NCBI GenBank assembly: GCA_013433145.1 | Contig: CM024182.1 | Span: forward strand, 2,404,501 to 2,468,500 | DNA: 64,000 nucleotides | Direction: 5' to 3' | Source of the DNA: Ascaris suum | Taxonomy: Eukaryota > Nematoda > Chromadorea > Rhabditida > Ascarididae | Shown: one piece after another, positions 36,499 to 64,000 of the stretch | Numbering within the stretch: the stretch's first letter is position 1 | Layout of the letters: every line of letters starts with the position of its first letter | The notes under the pieces: model-generated | What the model was told of the DNA's origin: nothing | What the model saw: only the letters and a program-made list of their open reading frames with translations | The model's database searches: none | Translations under genes and position numbers: made by a program

Positions 36499-38822
36499 CC
36501 ATATTTTTTTCTTCAATACGAAGAAAGTCGAGGCGCTAAATCTGCTATTCGCTGCTTTTTTTTTCTCTTTGTAAAGGAGTGATAAAGCAAAGTCTTCAAG
36601 TTGGATTCTGTAACGACTTTTTAATTCAAGCAATGATTCAGATGATTTAATCAAATCACCTTATTTTTTCTGAAATGTTCTGATTTAATAACTTTGTGAA
36701 TTTGTAATAGCAAAATTTTAACGGCTGGGAAATTTGAAGCAACTCTATAAAATTTAAACGTCTTATTTAATATTGTTGCAGTTTACATAGCAAAATCGAG
36801 AGTGCTTTTTCGCTGCAACATGAAAACTAGTGGAAATCCGTTTTGAGGTGTATTTATGTCACAGTTAGGTCTGAAAAGGGCGTAGTTTTGCTCTCATTTC
36901 AGACAGCACAACTGACAGAAAAAGTAATCATCGGCTGCAAAAAATATACGGTAAGGGGGAGGGGGGAAGAGAATGATGAGGCCATTAAACGTGCAAGAAA
37001 TAAGGCAGTCAAAATATAGAGACATTCCTGATACTAAACGGAGCTGTGAGTCGTCTCTTTTTTTGTGAAACAATGCAAATGGCTATATAATCATCTTTGC
37101 TAAAAATTACGTCCATATTTTAGCTTCCAATATCATCGTTATATGTCATGTTGTGGCTATATTTTATCATTACATAATTTATGCAATAAAATCGCCACGA
37201 TGAAAGTAGGTAACATTTGTAGAAAGCGAAGTTATTGATAATAAGGCATATTTTGAATACCTTTGAAGAGGTACATATTAAATCCTGAAATCCCTAAATT
37301 TCGAAGAAAATCGATTGTGGAAGAAGCATGTTGTCATAAAAATCGAGCGTTGATATATAAGATCTGAGCCTTCCTCTTAGTCAGTTATTCAAATGATCAA
37401 TGATAGAAGTACGCCTTATGCAGACATATCACCATTTTAAAGTTTTCAGTAAAGAAGGTTTAAAATATAAGCAAAAGTTGAGCATAAATTTATCGACAAC
37501 GACTCATAAATGGGCAAATATCAAAGGAACTCATTAACCGTCGAAATAATATCGGAATATCGAATACAATTAGCAGCGGATTCAGCTATCAATGCATAAT
37601 ATATAATTTTTTTTTTTTTTGAAATTAGAATAATTTACACGAATTGTCGTTATTATTTCTGTCGATCTATCGTTTGCGAATTGATGACTTTGCTGATTCA
37701 GTACACTATTGTACTGTACTATTGATACGTCTACTAAATGATCTCTTGCTCTTTATGCAAATTTTTGGAAAATTTCTTGTCTATGGAAAACAAATTGGAA
37801 AAAAACTTTAGTGCGATATTATTCATGCATTTCATAATAAAATGTACTTCCTCTCCTTTTTTTGTTGTTGTTTACAAAGTATATTTATCGTATATACTGA
37901 TGTCGAGAAGGCTCACGATCATGGAACTCTACTGCAAGTATATGCAATTACACAACTTAGAAGTTTATTACCGTCTGCAACGGACGTTTAACCAAAAATT
38001 TCCGCTCCCAGTAGTCTATATTTATATATACTAGCTCCGCTCTCCAAACCATGAAAAACTTTTACTGGAATACGACGAAAGGATATTTCTCGAAAATGAA
38101 GCCGTTGCCCTGAATTATTGCCTCATGTTGTGATAAGTAGGGAGGAGGAAGAGGGAAGGTGTTGAAAGGAGTCCAGCGCCGCGTGGGTGGCGGAAAGAGG
38201 ACGGAATGTTGAGGTTGTGAGAAGTACTCAGCAGCGATGAAGTAACAAAATTTCAGATTGATTTTCTAGTTGCAGTTTATTGATTTATCTTTAGCAAAAT
38301 TGTTAGAAAAGCCCATTGTATGTTCAACAAACAAAGACTTATTCATAAAAGGATAAGAGAGTAACGGGCAGCCGAGAAAGCATTATTTATTTGTTTTTTT
38401 TTGGTTGTTCTTGAGGCATTTTTCTGACATTCAAATCCCTGCACTCATCAAGCCGACAACGAATATTTCCAATAACGGCACCATAGTCGATGTAGCTAAG
38501 TTCTTCAACGAGGGTATTTTCTTTAAGAATTGTACCATTTCTGATTAAATTCGACAATTTTTATTAGAAGCGAATAGAGAGAATTGATTAAGCAACTAAG
38601 AGTTTTAGGTCATCTAAGATAAGAGATTGGAAAATGATTAGAGAAGAGGTAATAACGAAATGAAATTTAAAAACATTATTCAGTGAAGGTGCATAAAAAG
38701 CACTTCGACCCAACGACTTTCTTGCAGGGCAGGGAAGTAGTAACAGACCAAAGCTATAAGGCGCAGCAAAATTTCTAGCTTTGAGGCAAGGGTCGGTGCG
38801 TATAGAATGACAGCGTGTTTAG
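36499..38822. other. 3' flank of the synuclein-like gene, no further gene
   Basis: A candidate AATAAA lies at 37185-37190, rather far from the stop; no nearer canonical signal was noticed. A purine-rich tract occurs around 38135-38215. No other coding evidence. Confidence 0.4.
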
Positions 38823-38994
38823 TTATAAGCAATCATGTGTTTCTAGCTGTCTACGTGAGGTGTCTTCCTGGTTCGCAGTCTTCGCTGTCGGATTGGTAAG
38901 TGGCTCGGGCGTAAGGGATGCTGGTACTGGTTGGAGCGGAGGTGGCTCTATTCGTGGCAAGGCTCCGTCGGAGCGACAAACCCTCCCCTCACTC
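38823..38994 (-). CDS. Possible Pro-rich terminal exon of an unidentified minus-strand gene
   Basis: On the minus strand an ATTGCAG acceptor is followed by a frame (phase 2 entry) of 56 codons ending in TAA at 38823. It has a Pro-rich hydrophilic core (IEPPPLQPVPASLTPEP). A 20-base splice-bounded segment at about 39187-39206 has ideal sites but fits only if a different acceptor (about 39010) is used. The plus strand is also open but Ser/Gly/Cys-rich and less protein-like. Without an upstream exon or homology this remains a guess. Confidence 0.25.
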
Positions 38995-39714
38995 CTGCAA
39001 TCGTGCTCTCCTCGCTGCCGTTACCACTGTTGATTTTTTAAAGACTTAATAAAAACCTTAACCTGTTTTCTTGTTTCCAAGTTACACAGCATCTGATCGA
39101 GCCTCGCAAAAGGAGAAATTCGCGGATCCTTCGGAGATAAATTAAGGGCAGAGGGCAAAGAAAACAGCATCCCAAAACCTTACATTTTTGTCCTCTAGCG
39201 TCACTGCAAAATTTTGTGCTTCATCAAATGTGCATCATACAGCGCCCGTCGTGGTAATGCAATACACCTCATAAATAATCTGTGCAGAGATAGATGCTTT
39301 TCGCGTTATAGTAGCTAAATGAATCGCATATAGTGCCCATCCCTGAGACGACCATTGGTCACTCATTAAACAGCAATAACAGTATTAACAATATATGACT
39401 ACAAAATGATAGAGAAACAATGAACGAGCAAATAAACAACAAAACGATGAACTGATCGAAACGAATTCTTGATAAAATCAGTGAGCAATGCTGGCTGAAG
39501 GATTGATTAAGGACAGTAGCATCAAAGTGCTAAAAAGATGCGACGTTCAGTTACAAGTTTTTATGATTGTAACATAGTAGTCAATAGAAAATAGAACAGT
39601 AATATCGGCTTCAAAAAATTCCTGCGCCTATCTAGTTTCTTGTTTTCACATAGCTTTAAATTGCCAGTTGTTTTCTAGGTGGAGCACAATATAGAGAAGC
39701 CTAGATTACGAGAG

Positions 39715-39729
39715 CCCCCCCCCCCCCCC
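39715..39729 (-). repeat. C homopolymer (G15 on minus)
   Basis: Uninterrupted C15 on the plus strand. Confidence 0.95.
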
Positions 39730-42506
39730 AAAGTGCCCTTCCGCCCTTATGTGACGCGGTGAAACATGCATCTGGTGAGAGTGGGAAGCTTTTCGTACAC
39801 GTGATGGGAGGGATTGCGTTGTGAAAAACCCTCTAGAAGGATCTTAGGACTCTCTATGGGAACCCCGCGAAACATGAAGGAGTAGAAAAAAAAACAAAAA
39901 ACAAAAGAGGTCGTCGTTTCATCATTGTGCTATTGCGCTGCATCCTGATCGCATTGAATTGTGGTGGATTAGCATTTCTTTAAAGTTGAGGTTTTGACAC
40001 GTCCATCACGCTTAAATGGAGCTGATTTATAAGGTGCAGCTAACATCCAAAAGCCATATTTGCACCGAACACAATGGCGTGCTTGGTTCAACCCACAAGA
40101 GTGAGGCCACTGTATTATGATTGCTGCTGCAATTGAACGTATGGATGATGTTTCCACAAGGAATAGTATCTGTTCAGGGAACTTCGTTTGTATTCGCGGA
40201 ATTTTGCATGAGTTGCCGAAGTTAATCTTTTCCATGGATCAACGCAGAGACTTGGGATAACGATCTGGAAATAAGGAACTGAAATCATGCGTTCAGGTAA
40301 ACAAACGAGCGACATAGCTTTGAAAAGTTTTCCGATTATTTTTGCGCACAAACTCTGAAGGAGAAGGATACAGGAGAGAATTGTAACACTGGTCAACAAA
40401 TCAATTTTTATCGATGATCTTCCGTGATTTGCGTCAAGCAGTTTGGACCACGTTTTTGAAAGCGTCATCGCTTTATTTCTCCGTAAATATTCCTATCAAA
40501 ATAAAGTAGTCTCAAGTTTTAATTACTCTGGAGTTCTCACATAGGCTGAAAGGCTCGAAAACGTTTTGTTTCATTTTAAAAAATCGTTTTTAAATGGTTC
40601 ATGACATAACGCTTCGCTGTGTTCAAAAAAAAAAAAATTGCAGTGAATTAACAAGTCGATGTCTCGGCGTACCGCCGTGTTGGAAAAGCGCTCGTTGGAT
40701 CAGTAGCTGCTGCTGAAGTCCACACACGATGACGTACATGGCCTAATATTGCTGGTATTGGATTGTAAAAAGCTGGTTGCTAGTGCGGAGGGTTAAATAT
40801 AGTGCTGGTAGCATAAGTGACAATGGTAATTTTGTGCTGTTATCGAATATGCTGCAACGATGCGGAGTCGATGTGTGGAGGACGTGAGGTACTCACGGAG
40901 CTTATTTTTTGCTGCAAAAATGGTTTTTAAAAATGAAGAGAATAACGAATCTGAGGCTGCGAACGAAGTGCACAGTTCTGAGTGCGACAGCTGGACGTAA
41001 CGCATCAACAATTAAGCTTATGCTTTATTGTAGTGAAGGAGAGCAAAACTTATGAGTTTTTCGAGATAGTAGAGCATGATATAGTAAGCTCTAAAAACAA
41101 ATTTTTTTTTCTCTGGCGGTGAAGCACAATATGATATAGCTGAAAAAACTTTAGGCATACTACTGCATAATTTAGAAAATTTTTGTGTCATGTGGTATAG
41201 TAAAAAAAAGTTTAAAAAATCTCCAAAATGATAGACCATAATGTTAGAAATTTCTTTTGAAATTAGGGATAAGCAACGAAAATTATGAGAATTTGAAAAA
41301 TTATCACAAGTTAGCAGCGGTGGTTCGTAAAAATTTTCCTAACTGCTATTTCTTTGATATTGAACTGATTAAAGAGTATTTTTCTTTTTCCTTCATACTC
41401 TTGGATTTAAGTATATGCTGGACAAGTGCTGAGTTCACGACTATTCTCCTAACATACGGCATTTTTCCGAGCCAAAGAGGAGTGATGGAACCATGGGCTG
41501 AGAAACTTGGGGGACGGAAGGTGGGGAAGAGGAACGGCACCTTGTAGACAGAGTGCCGACAGCAAGGACATTTCCTTTATTTGGTCTATGGCTTATATAG
41601 ATTTCGATTTTTGTCGGATCAGCTAGCTTCTGAATAAGCTGGAGAGGTTTTCGTTCGTTCGAAACGATTTTTAAATTAGCTGTAGGTATATGTGTGACTC
41701 GGCGGTATTGTAAGCCTTTTTAACATCAACGTTGAAATAATTTTTTGCCGAGGAAGATTCATTTCACCGAAGATTTTTATCAAATGAGAGTTTATATTGG
41801 AGGATTTTTCGGAGAAATATGTGAAAATGAGATATTTTCGTACCTTTGCAATATGACTCTTTGAGCAATTATAAAGTTCGAAGAATTCGGCCACTTACAA
41901 TGTAGTCCTATAATTTGTTATGTGTCACATTCTTCATTTCATCGTTGTTTTTGTATGTGATATTTGCTTTTTTGATTGCTTAGAATGTATTCCCGTTGAA
42001 ATGATTCATTTAAAACGACAAAACACTTCTTGCAGGATGTTTTTTTTTTCAACTTCATTCGTTCATTTCTAATTCTATGAAATCATTGTACTATTTTTGT
42101 TTGTATATAGGTGAATATCTTTACATAATACCGACGCTGAGCTCGTTCAATCTCAGCTTATCCCGTTTTCGGTTGCATTTCCTGGTTAGATTGGTTACAT
42201 CCAGCTGTCTCCTTTTGCAACCACTTGTGTTTTTTTTACAACTAACACCCATGATCATGTTTCCGTTCTGCTTAAACTGTTCGAATACATCACCTCACGG
42301 AGTTTCATATGTTCCCGTGACTCTGCAACTTTTTCAGCTCACGCATGCAAGACCTCCTTTTCATCAACCTTCATAAAGAAGAGGAAGCCAACGGTCGATA
42401 TCCACGCGAACATGGGGAAGTTTTGAAGCGATGTGGTCTCCATGACGGTTTTACTTTCGTCCGAAATCAATGAATCATCTTTATGCGAGGTCTATCTTTA
42501 GAGGGC

Positions 42507-42518
42507 TCCCCGCGGGGA
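42507..42518. repeat. 12-bp GC palindrome
   Basis: TCCCCGCGGGGA, the same core as the palindrome at 10249-10262. Confidence 0.9.
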
Positions 42519-42638
42519 CTCGACGGAAGTAAGATGGTGGCGAACGCCGAGCATTACCTCAAACTATGGCATTCCTTCCTTATCATCCTTTGTGTCCTCC
42601 CCTACTCCTTTGCCATCCCTCCCCTTTTGAATTACTCT

Positions 42639-42773
42639 CTAATCTAGACGAAGCTTTTGTCTGACGCGAGGAGAGCTAAACAACACAACAGGTGGAAACA
42701 GCGTATCAGAAAAGTGGGCGCGATATGCGCAATCGTGCTCAGCGTTCAAATCGCTTTCAAAAATCCTCAATAA
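42639..42773 (-). CDS. Possible short terminal exon, unidentified
   Basis: A strong minus-strand TTTTGTTTAG acceptor is followed in phase 0 by 44 codons and a TAG. The peptide is mixed hydrophilic/hydrophobic, containing FESDLNAEHDCAYRAHFSD and a basic end. There is no upstream exon and no recognised motif, so chance is a real alternative. Confidence 0.2.
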   Translation of the reverse strand, partial: LLRIFESDLNAEHDCAYRAHFSDTLFPPVVLFSSPRVRQKLRLD

Positions 42774-43874
42774 CTAAACAAAATATTTCAACCGTTCTCT
42801 ACTAATCGGTGATTAATGCATTCAGATTTCGAATGACTATATCATCGGCACAAATTTCTTTCTACACACAATCCGGTCTCGTGCATTTTTGCAGACTTCA
42901 TATACGCATATTTTGGCCACGTTTCGTCGATTTTACGTGTGTATATGTATGTGTGTCTGTCTGTCAGTATTTTCAAGTTGTGAAGCACTAAAGCTAGAAT
43001 TTTGAACGTCGGACCGCTGAACGTAGGTATCTTCAATTTGTGAACCACTGAAGGTATGTCAAGTATCCATCATAATGCCCTTCAAGCGTTCATTTAATCG
43101 ACCAAATAGCTTCAGATATTTCTTCTGAAATATGTCATGCAATATGCATAAGAAAGTTGCGATTTTGATAAAATTATGCACAAACGCAAAGATACAACTT
43201 GAAGCTTCAGATGTGACTTTAAATAGATTGTGATCGTTGCAAAATGGTATCGCAACATTGATTTTCGTATTTTCGAGTATGCATTGTAAGTTTTAGCCAA
43301 CTTTCAGCATGACGTAAGGACTAAGAGAACATCTCAGCGTTATCATGAATAAGTTGCAGATAAGCTGTTCGATACCAAGGTAATTGCAGGTAATTTATGG
43401 GCTCTATGTGGCACAAGACAGCTGGCAAGGAGATATGAAGCAGAATTCGCTCTTAGATATTATCACAGATTTCGAATGAAAGGTGACCAATCAAATGAGC
43501 GATAAAAATTTCGCGTTATTCGAGGAGAGAATAAAAGGAAAACCCTGTAGGTAGCGCTTATTATTCTAGTGAGCATGGAATCGCTATAGGAAGATCGAGA
43601 TTACTGTAACAGGTTGATAGATGTAACGTGGATTATATGCAGAAGATCAACATTGATAGAAGAAAAGGCATGATGAGAATCACCCCAAGAACACAATAGT
43701 TCGTCAGCACCTCTTTATCAGAAACGCTGAATGTACGAATCGTTCACTCGACCTATAATCAGCTGACCCTCCTCCGCTCCCTCCATGCAAAAGCGACAGG
43801 AATTTCCGCTCCCGCAAAAGAATATGTATAGTCTCATTGAGCAGAGCCGAAAACTTGAATGAACCACCGAGTGG

Positions 43875-44162
43875 ATGAAATCAAAGAATAAATCAAGCTG
43901 CCATAATGAGCAATATCTGGGACATATGGATTTGCACATCGTTATAAGCCACAAAGAAAGGGAACTTAACTCCCATCCCAGGGATTTACTCAGAGCTCTA
44001 AGTTCCCATATGAATATTGCACTGGGCGATATGTTGGCCACAAAAGTTTTAAGCAAAAACGTGTGGGCCGTGCGATATGTGTGCGCTGCAATGCTCACCG
44101 ATGCTGATCATCGGAAGAGCAGAGGCGCGCGCTCGTCGAGACTGCGCGGCTGTTTGAAATAA
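43875..44162 (+). other. Uncertain 95-codon open frame upstream of the CENP-B-like gene
   Basis: An ATG-initiated plus frame with coding-like codons (contains SHKERELNSHPRDLLRALSS) runs into the GC-rich promoter region and stops at 44162. The minus strand is also open across most of it, which lowers the value of openness. No motif was recognised. It could be a relic or chance. Confidence 0.2.
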
Positions 44163-44585
44163 GCCGCGCGCCTGCTGCAACCGCCCGTGCCGGCCGGCCG
44201 TATTACGGGGCACCCAGTCTGGCGCTGCCGTTGCCGTCTGTCTCTACGCCGCTTCACCTTCTTATTCCCCGCCGTGTCCTTACTTCTTCTTGCGCGTGTG
44301 TGCTCTCGTCTTGACCGCCGTATTTAATCACAACTACGATCATCTTGCTTTGGTGCTTCGTTACGACATCGATCCTTGAAAGACACCGTACTTCCACCCG
44401 GCTGACCACTTCAGTCTTTCCTGAGAAGCTTTCATCGGCATAGGCGTCGCCAACCAACACCTGTTCGAGTGAGAAGACTGCGCAGATAATTGGTCTAAAT
44501 CCGCCTAAATGAATGCTGTGTTGATAAGAATAGACTGAGTTGAAACGGTTGTTGAGCACTTCGCTGCTGTGTGAGGCCAGCGACA
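44100..44585 (+). promoter_or_regulatory. GC-rich promoter/5' leader of the CENP-B-like gene
   Basis: A CpG-rich block immediately upstream of the ATG at 44586. It contains an 8-bp perfect stem (GCGCGGCT at 44144 and AGCCGCGC at 44162, 10-base loop) and the palindrome CGGCCGGCCG at 44191. The long minus-strand open frame within it has no recognisable content. Confidence 0.4.
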
Positions 44586-59614
<15,029 letters not shown>

Positions 59615-59922
59615 ACGATTCGTTAACGCATTGATGCTATACAATACGCTCATCTTTCCGTTGTTTAGCTTTAATGGGTTTTTAGCGTGCACGAATGAAA
59701 CGTTGGACAACTTCAAAAATGCTCTCAAGATTTGCGGTATTCCATAGCAGTTAAATCAGTCATAACGTAAACGCCTTCTTCTCCGAATTCTTATTTGTTT
59801 TCGCTTTTTTTGTCAAAAGCCGAAAAGCTGATTTTTAATTGATACATATAGAGAACATTTTAACAATTTAGTTATCAATTTGTTGCAAAATTATGAAAGG
59901 ATAAGAGTTGACCCGAGTTTTT

Positions 59923-59928
59923 AATAAA
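59923..59928 (+). promoter_or_regulatory. Polyadenylation signal of the CENP-B-like gene
   Basis: AATAAA about 310 bases after the TGA stop; the first canonical signal noticed on the plus strand. Confidence 0.4.
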
Positions 59929-62900
59929 TTTTATTCCCTCTATCAATTTTTGAAGAAATTTTCCATCAATATCCTGAATGTTTGGGATTGTTCTCGCAAA
60001 AAAAAAAAAAATCATATTCAACTGCATGATATTGGCTGTGCAATTTCGCTCAACCGATGAGTAGGCACGCATTCATTTCTTTAAGCCTCAATCAAATTTA
60101 GTTAGGTTTGATCGCTCAAAGGGACGATCGATATTTCAATAGATTCGTCCTCTATATTTGAAGCTTTATATCTTCTTTTTTTTTCTGCTTATAAAGAAAA
60201 TTGTTAATATGCATCGTAGATGAGTGCTTAGTATTGTGGATAAATTAATAATCGCCTTTTGTTTTTTTTTTTAAATGATATCTTATCAGGGATTGTGATA
60301 TTTCTTGTCATCGAATTCAAATCAACTCTAGTTCTTGCCTTGAAGCGCTCAATTTTTCTTGTCAATTTTTTTTTTCATTTTTGGAATTTTTTATTTCTTG
60401 CCGAATGTAATAATGAGAATCGATGTATCGAAGTGCCATTATTTCTCATATCGATTATATTGCCAAAATATTATGATGATTCGCCGGGTTCAAATCCCAT
60501 CGATTCAAATTTGTGTGCCTCGATCGTTTATCTTTGTCATATAGTAACTAGTAAAATTTTAATTATTTAAGAAAGTGCAATCTTAACTTCTGTTCGAAGT
60601 ATAATCGCTACAAAACTATGATTACATTGAAATGAAAACAAAAATTTATATCCGGAATATTATTTTGCCTCCAGCTATATAATTCATTATATGTGATGTG
60701 TAATCCACCTTACGCATCATATCTGCAATAGTAGAGGGTTTATCTACTTAAACGACATGCACAATAGAGCTGAGGCAAAACATCAAATATTATGAATTGT
60801 TTTTTTTTTTGAATATTAATTGGCTGATATTTGCTTTATTCTTTTTCATCAGCCTCTGATGTTCGACATCTCTCTAAGATTTTTCGGCGGAATAGAAACG
60901 CAAATTAAACCGGAAGTACTTGAAGAAGTTTAATTATCTGAACAATATGAATGATGTATACGATCACATGACGTTTCTAGATGTGCAAACATATGGAAGC
61001 TTTTCAAAGACTACGGAAGAAAACTGGCGAAATGAGATGTACTGTTTTGTTCGCGAATATTCTCATATGTTTTTGTGAGCGCGAGGACACTTCTGAAGAC
61101 AAATTTCTCCACTTTTTTTTTTTTTAAATCAGGTTGCAATCAAAATGAGCTCTATAGTTGATGTTTTCTCTTTAGAAACATCAATCCCATCGCCATAAAG
61201 ATTTGAAATTATCTCCGTATTAATAAGAAATTTATAATTATTGATAAAATTTATAATATTAGTAAGAAAAAATTTTATTGTTTGAATATTTATAATATTA
61301 GTGAGAAAAATAATAATAAATAATAATAATAATTCATCTGTTTAAATTCATTAGGCATGTTTGTTTCTATGTTCATCGCAGACCGCTTGAGAGCATACGA
61401 CGAGTTCATTACCTCTCATTCCACTCGACGCCTCTATATATCGTGTTCTAGCCAACGTAACAGTACGACATAAGAGCGCTTGAGTAGTACACATTAGTGA
61501 GGAGGAAGGAACACAATTCCACATGTAGGATGTGGAGAATAGCAATTCCCAATAGCAGATGCAAATATTTATGCACCTCAGTTCTTTATAAAATAATGAT
61601 CTCCGATTGAAAAATGGGATGGAAATGATAAAGTGCCTAGAAAGGTATATTCCCTCCATTCCCCTGTGCCCTCCTCACCCATCATAAGAAACAACAAAGG
61701 CTATGAACGACGTTGGCAATAGTTCGTAATCGAGAGGAGCGGATAACGTTTCCGCCTTCAAAACTTGCATTGTGATAGAGATTTTAGTCGATATAGCCTT
61801 GAATACATTTTTAGTGCTGCAAAGTTCCCCAGGTTTATTCCATTTCCTTATTTTTTTTCAGCTAAAGCATTACCTTGAAAATAAAGACTTCTGCAGATGC
61901 ATACGATCATTGCTCCTTCCCCATTAGGACACAGGATAAAGTAAAGACCCATCCATATTATCTGAGAAAAAAGCAAGTGGAACAAATGGGCCTTCGTTGC
62001 ACGAACAATGATGTCACTTCAGCTTTCAGTTTTTTTTTTTTTGGTCAGAAAGAGGTAATGAGTGTTCCACATACACTACTGATGTTGGCGTTGGAATATT
62101 ATGCCCTGATCCAGCATTAACATCATCAATTTGGAGTGCTCAGTTGGAAGTAGAATTAGCAACTCGTCTTTCCCATTTTCCCAAGCTGTCGTCCTTACTT
62201 CTCCCAATTCATCACTGAAAAAATTTCTTAGAAGCTCAATATCAATGGTGAATTCTTCGTTCAATCGCTACTCATCAATGAAATGAAATTTCAGACGAGA
62301 AAAAATACAATGGATGTAGCCTTACTAAACACAAAGAAATTCGATTTCTAGAGGCACAAGTATGAGAAATATATACCGCTTCTTTTATTTGTAGGAGATG
62401 AAAAAAAGGATGTGCAATTATCCGCTTTCTAATCTGCCTAATATCATCCGTTCCTCCTTAAATTTTACTATGAAATTTGAAGTGAATTAAGGTACTCGCT
62501 AGTCTCTTGTTGTAGCTACGACGTGCCATTTTTAATTTGCTAAATTTATTTATATTGTTTGACAATTTTAGAGCACTTTTGTATTTCTTTAAAACTTATT
62601 GCAGAAATAATCAATCAATTTCACAAAGAGTCAGCAAAAAGCGAATGCTAAGTATTACCTTCATATTTTAATTAATCGAGCCACACCTAGAAATCATCAA
62701 ATAAAATCTATATCGTTCTATAATTGACTACTGTTAAATAAATGCGAATTTTCCGCAGCCTTTATATACGCATAACATTTTCAACGTTGATGAATCTATG
62801 TGTACCATGTTATAGGAATTGCTTTTGTATCGCACATTACACCTGTTATACTCGTCAACATTATTAATTGTAGGTTCAATCGCCGTTTATTTAGGTGCCT

Positions 62901-63316
62901 AGCAGGCAGAAAGACACCTACACATATAAGTGCAGATAAAACGTCTCCATAATGTATTTTTGAACGCAATTTTGCGGAAATACAACTGATGACAGCAAAC
63001 GGTCGAGAGGGTGAAAATATGAAGCAATTATTACGCAGATTTTTTTTTACCTGGTTGCCCACTTATAAAATTGATCGGTTGATCAGGTGAGCGCAATACA
63101 TAAGAGCCTATCGCGCAAGTTTCTTGCATGCTTTTGCATTTATTTTCTTTCATTACACTTTTTGAAAGGGAGATTTCAGAGGCGCAAATATGCCATACTT
63201 GAATGCATGCATATGCGCGTCTATTTTTATCTCCTCATCCAACAGTTTCGAATCGTTGAGCGTATTTCGAAATGAAATTGATGTGGTAAGCACCGTTGGA
63301 CGACCAACAAAAATTG
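59929..63316. other. Intergenic, no supported gene
   Basis: Good acceptors at about 60855, 61369 and 61860 are followed by short open stretches (18-30 codons), but no donors or phases link them. T-homopolymers and AAT-rich runs (61200-61330) are the only other structure seen. Confidence 0.4.
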
Positions 63317-63390
63317 TACCCACAATTGGAGGCGAACCTACGACCTTTCGTTTAGCAGGCAAAGGCTCTATTAAATTGACTTTTGTGATG
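63317..63390 (-). tRNA. Degenerate tRNA-like cloverleaf (tRNA pseudogene or SINE head)
   Basis: On the minus strand 74 bases fold in tRNA register. The acceptor strands CATCACA and TGTGGGT pair at five of seven positions including a wobble. The D-arm ends GAGC. The anticodon arm TTTGC/ACGAA has loop CTGCTAA (anticodon GCT). The variable loop is AGGTC, and the T-arm is GTAGG/CCAAT with loop TTCGCCT. Spacing from anticodon to GTTC matches a type I tRNA exactly. Mismatches in the D, anticodon and T stems, and the absence of the D-loop GG, argue for a dead copy or a tRNA-derived repeat. Overlapping open frames on both strands are therefore not called. Confidence 0.45.
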
Positions 63391-64000
63391 CAAGTTCTAG
63401 ATGATTTCGAATACGTATTATCTATCATCTATGCAGTATGGAAGATAAGTGTTCACGCTAGCGATCTCAATGTGAAGCATAATCTCAGCGTTTTGTTTCC
63501 TTAGAGGTATTTTTCCTATCGTTACAGCGATAAATACAGTCAAATCGGCGATAGTAAGTGCACACTCACAATGTATAAATGTACTTTTATGATCATCAGG
63601 TAAACTTAGTTCATGCCTTACCAACCCAACTATAAAGTGTGATGCACTATGAAAGCAATTCTTTTCTTTAAATTCCACTATGGCTCGTGATTATTAATCA
63701 CCCATTTCTGAGCTAGATGAGCATATTTCGCTAGTATTTCAACTACATAATAGCTCTACGGAGCAACTCCTACATGTGTTCATTAGCAATATATGATAAA
63801 TATAAATAGGTGATGGTCATCGTGTAACCTCTACAGAGTTGATGAAAGGTGCATGCCGAAAGATGGAGAATATCAGTAAATATGATGTCATGTTGAACTT
63901 CTCTGCTGAAATGAAGATCGGACCGACTTAACTATTTATGAGCCAGATTAAGGCCCGTATTCTACGACGAAAAATTTTTTCAGCTCGGAGGTGACGTGCT
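63391..64000. other. Window edge, no supported gene
   Basis: A TTTTTTCAG acceptor at about 63973-63981 opens a short frame to the window end. It could be the start of an exon continuing outside, but there is too little sequence to judge. Confidence 0.3.

Larger units (their letters stand above)
38995..42638. other. Intergenic, no supported gene
   Basis: Overlapping minus-strand frames at 39969-40468 look partly protein-like but need a frameshift and have no recognised motif. A plus-strand ATG at 40920 opens 26 acidic codons ending at a weak donor. Neither is called. A 15-base C run lies at 39715. Confidence 0.35.

Noticed and set aside
42533..42646. Plus-strand 37-codon frame resembling a signal peptide
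   Set aside because: Its hydrophobic part is the translation of a pyrimidine-rich tract of the kind seen elsewhere, and no exon joins it.
60480..60510. GGGTTCAAATCCC, a perfect tRNA B-box
   Set aside because: No anticodon or D-arm can be folded at the required spacing upstream.
63153..63504. Overlapping 90-104-codon frames on both strands
   Set aside because: The core is better explained by the tRNA-like cloverleaf on the minus strand; neither translation shows a motif.

Overview
This is an A+T-rich eukaryotic window. Genes are split into small exons separated by kilobase-sized introns. Splice sites are well defined: acceptors mostly read TTTTCAG-like, donors mostly GTAAGN or GTGAGN. Long (TA)n arrays and G/C homopolymers are common. 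The acceptor style and compact proteins suggest an invertebrate, most likely a nematode with a relatively large parasitic-type genome; a flatworm or another invertebrate is not excluded. No ribosomal RNA, operon, CRISPR or bacterial-style feature is seen. Almost all continuous open frames of 60-100 codons are noise; the genes had to be assembled from exons whose sites, phases and protein content agree.

Four spliced genes can be supported. (1) 2350-3825, minus: a 129-residue protein in three exons. It has a disordered Ser/Thr-rich N-terminus, a VQT motif of the type bound by LC8 dynein light chain, a near-canonical BH3 helix and a short C-terminal hydrophobic anchor. This is the layout of the BIM/BMF class of BH3-only death ligands and is the most exciting item here. 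(2) 7536-11023, plus: an 89-residue protein of unknown function in three phase-0 exons. (3) 25833-36498, plus: an 81-residue protein in five exons with consistent phases. Its N-terminal half is three amphipathic 11-residue repeats resembling synuclein, followed by an Ala/Gly/Thr-rich tail. (4) 44586-59614, plus: a CENP-B/Tigger-type DNA-binding protein with a nuclear localisation-like basic patch and no transposase catalytic domain. The exon for the second half of its first helix-turn-helix could not be found.

Between and inside these genes lie decayed coding relics (about 9.9-10.2 kb minus and 24.0-24.4 kb plus), a degenerate tRNA-like cloverleaf (63.3 kb minus), a few uncertain single-exon candidates, eight (TA)n arrays, five G/C homopolymers of 11-17 bases, purine/pyrimidine strand-asymmetric tracts and several local duplications. 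One duplication copies the end of the LC8-motif exon into the next intron. The genes are not obviously functionally linked; the window is ordinary gene-sparse animal chromatin with one cell-death gene, one small membrane-helix protein and one domesticated-transposon-like DNA-binding gene.
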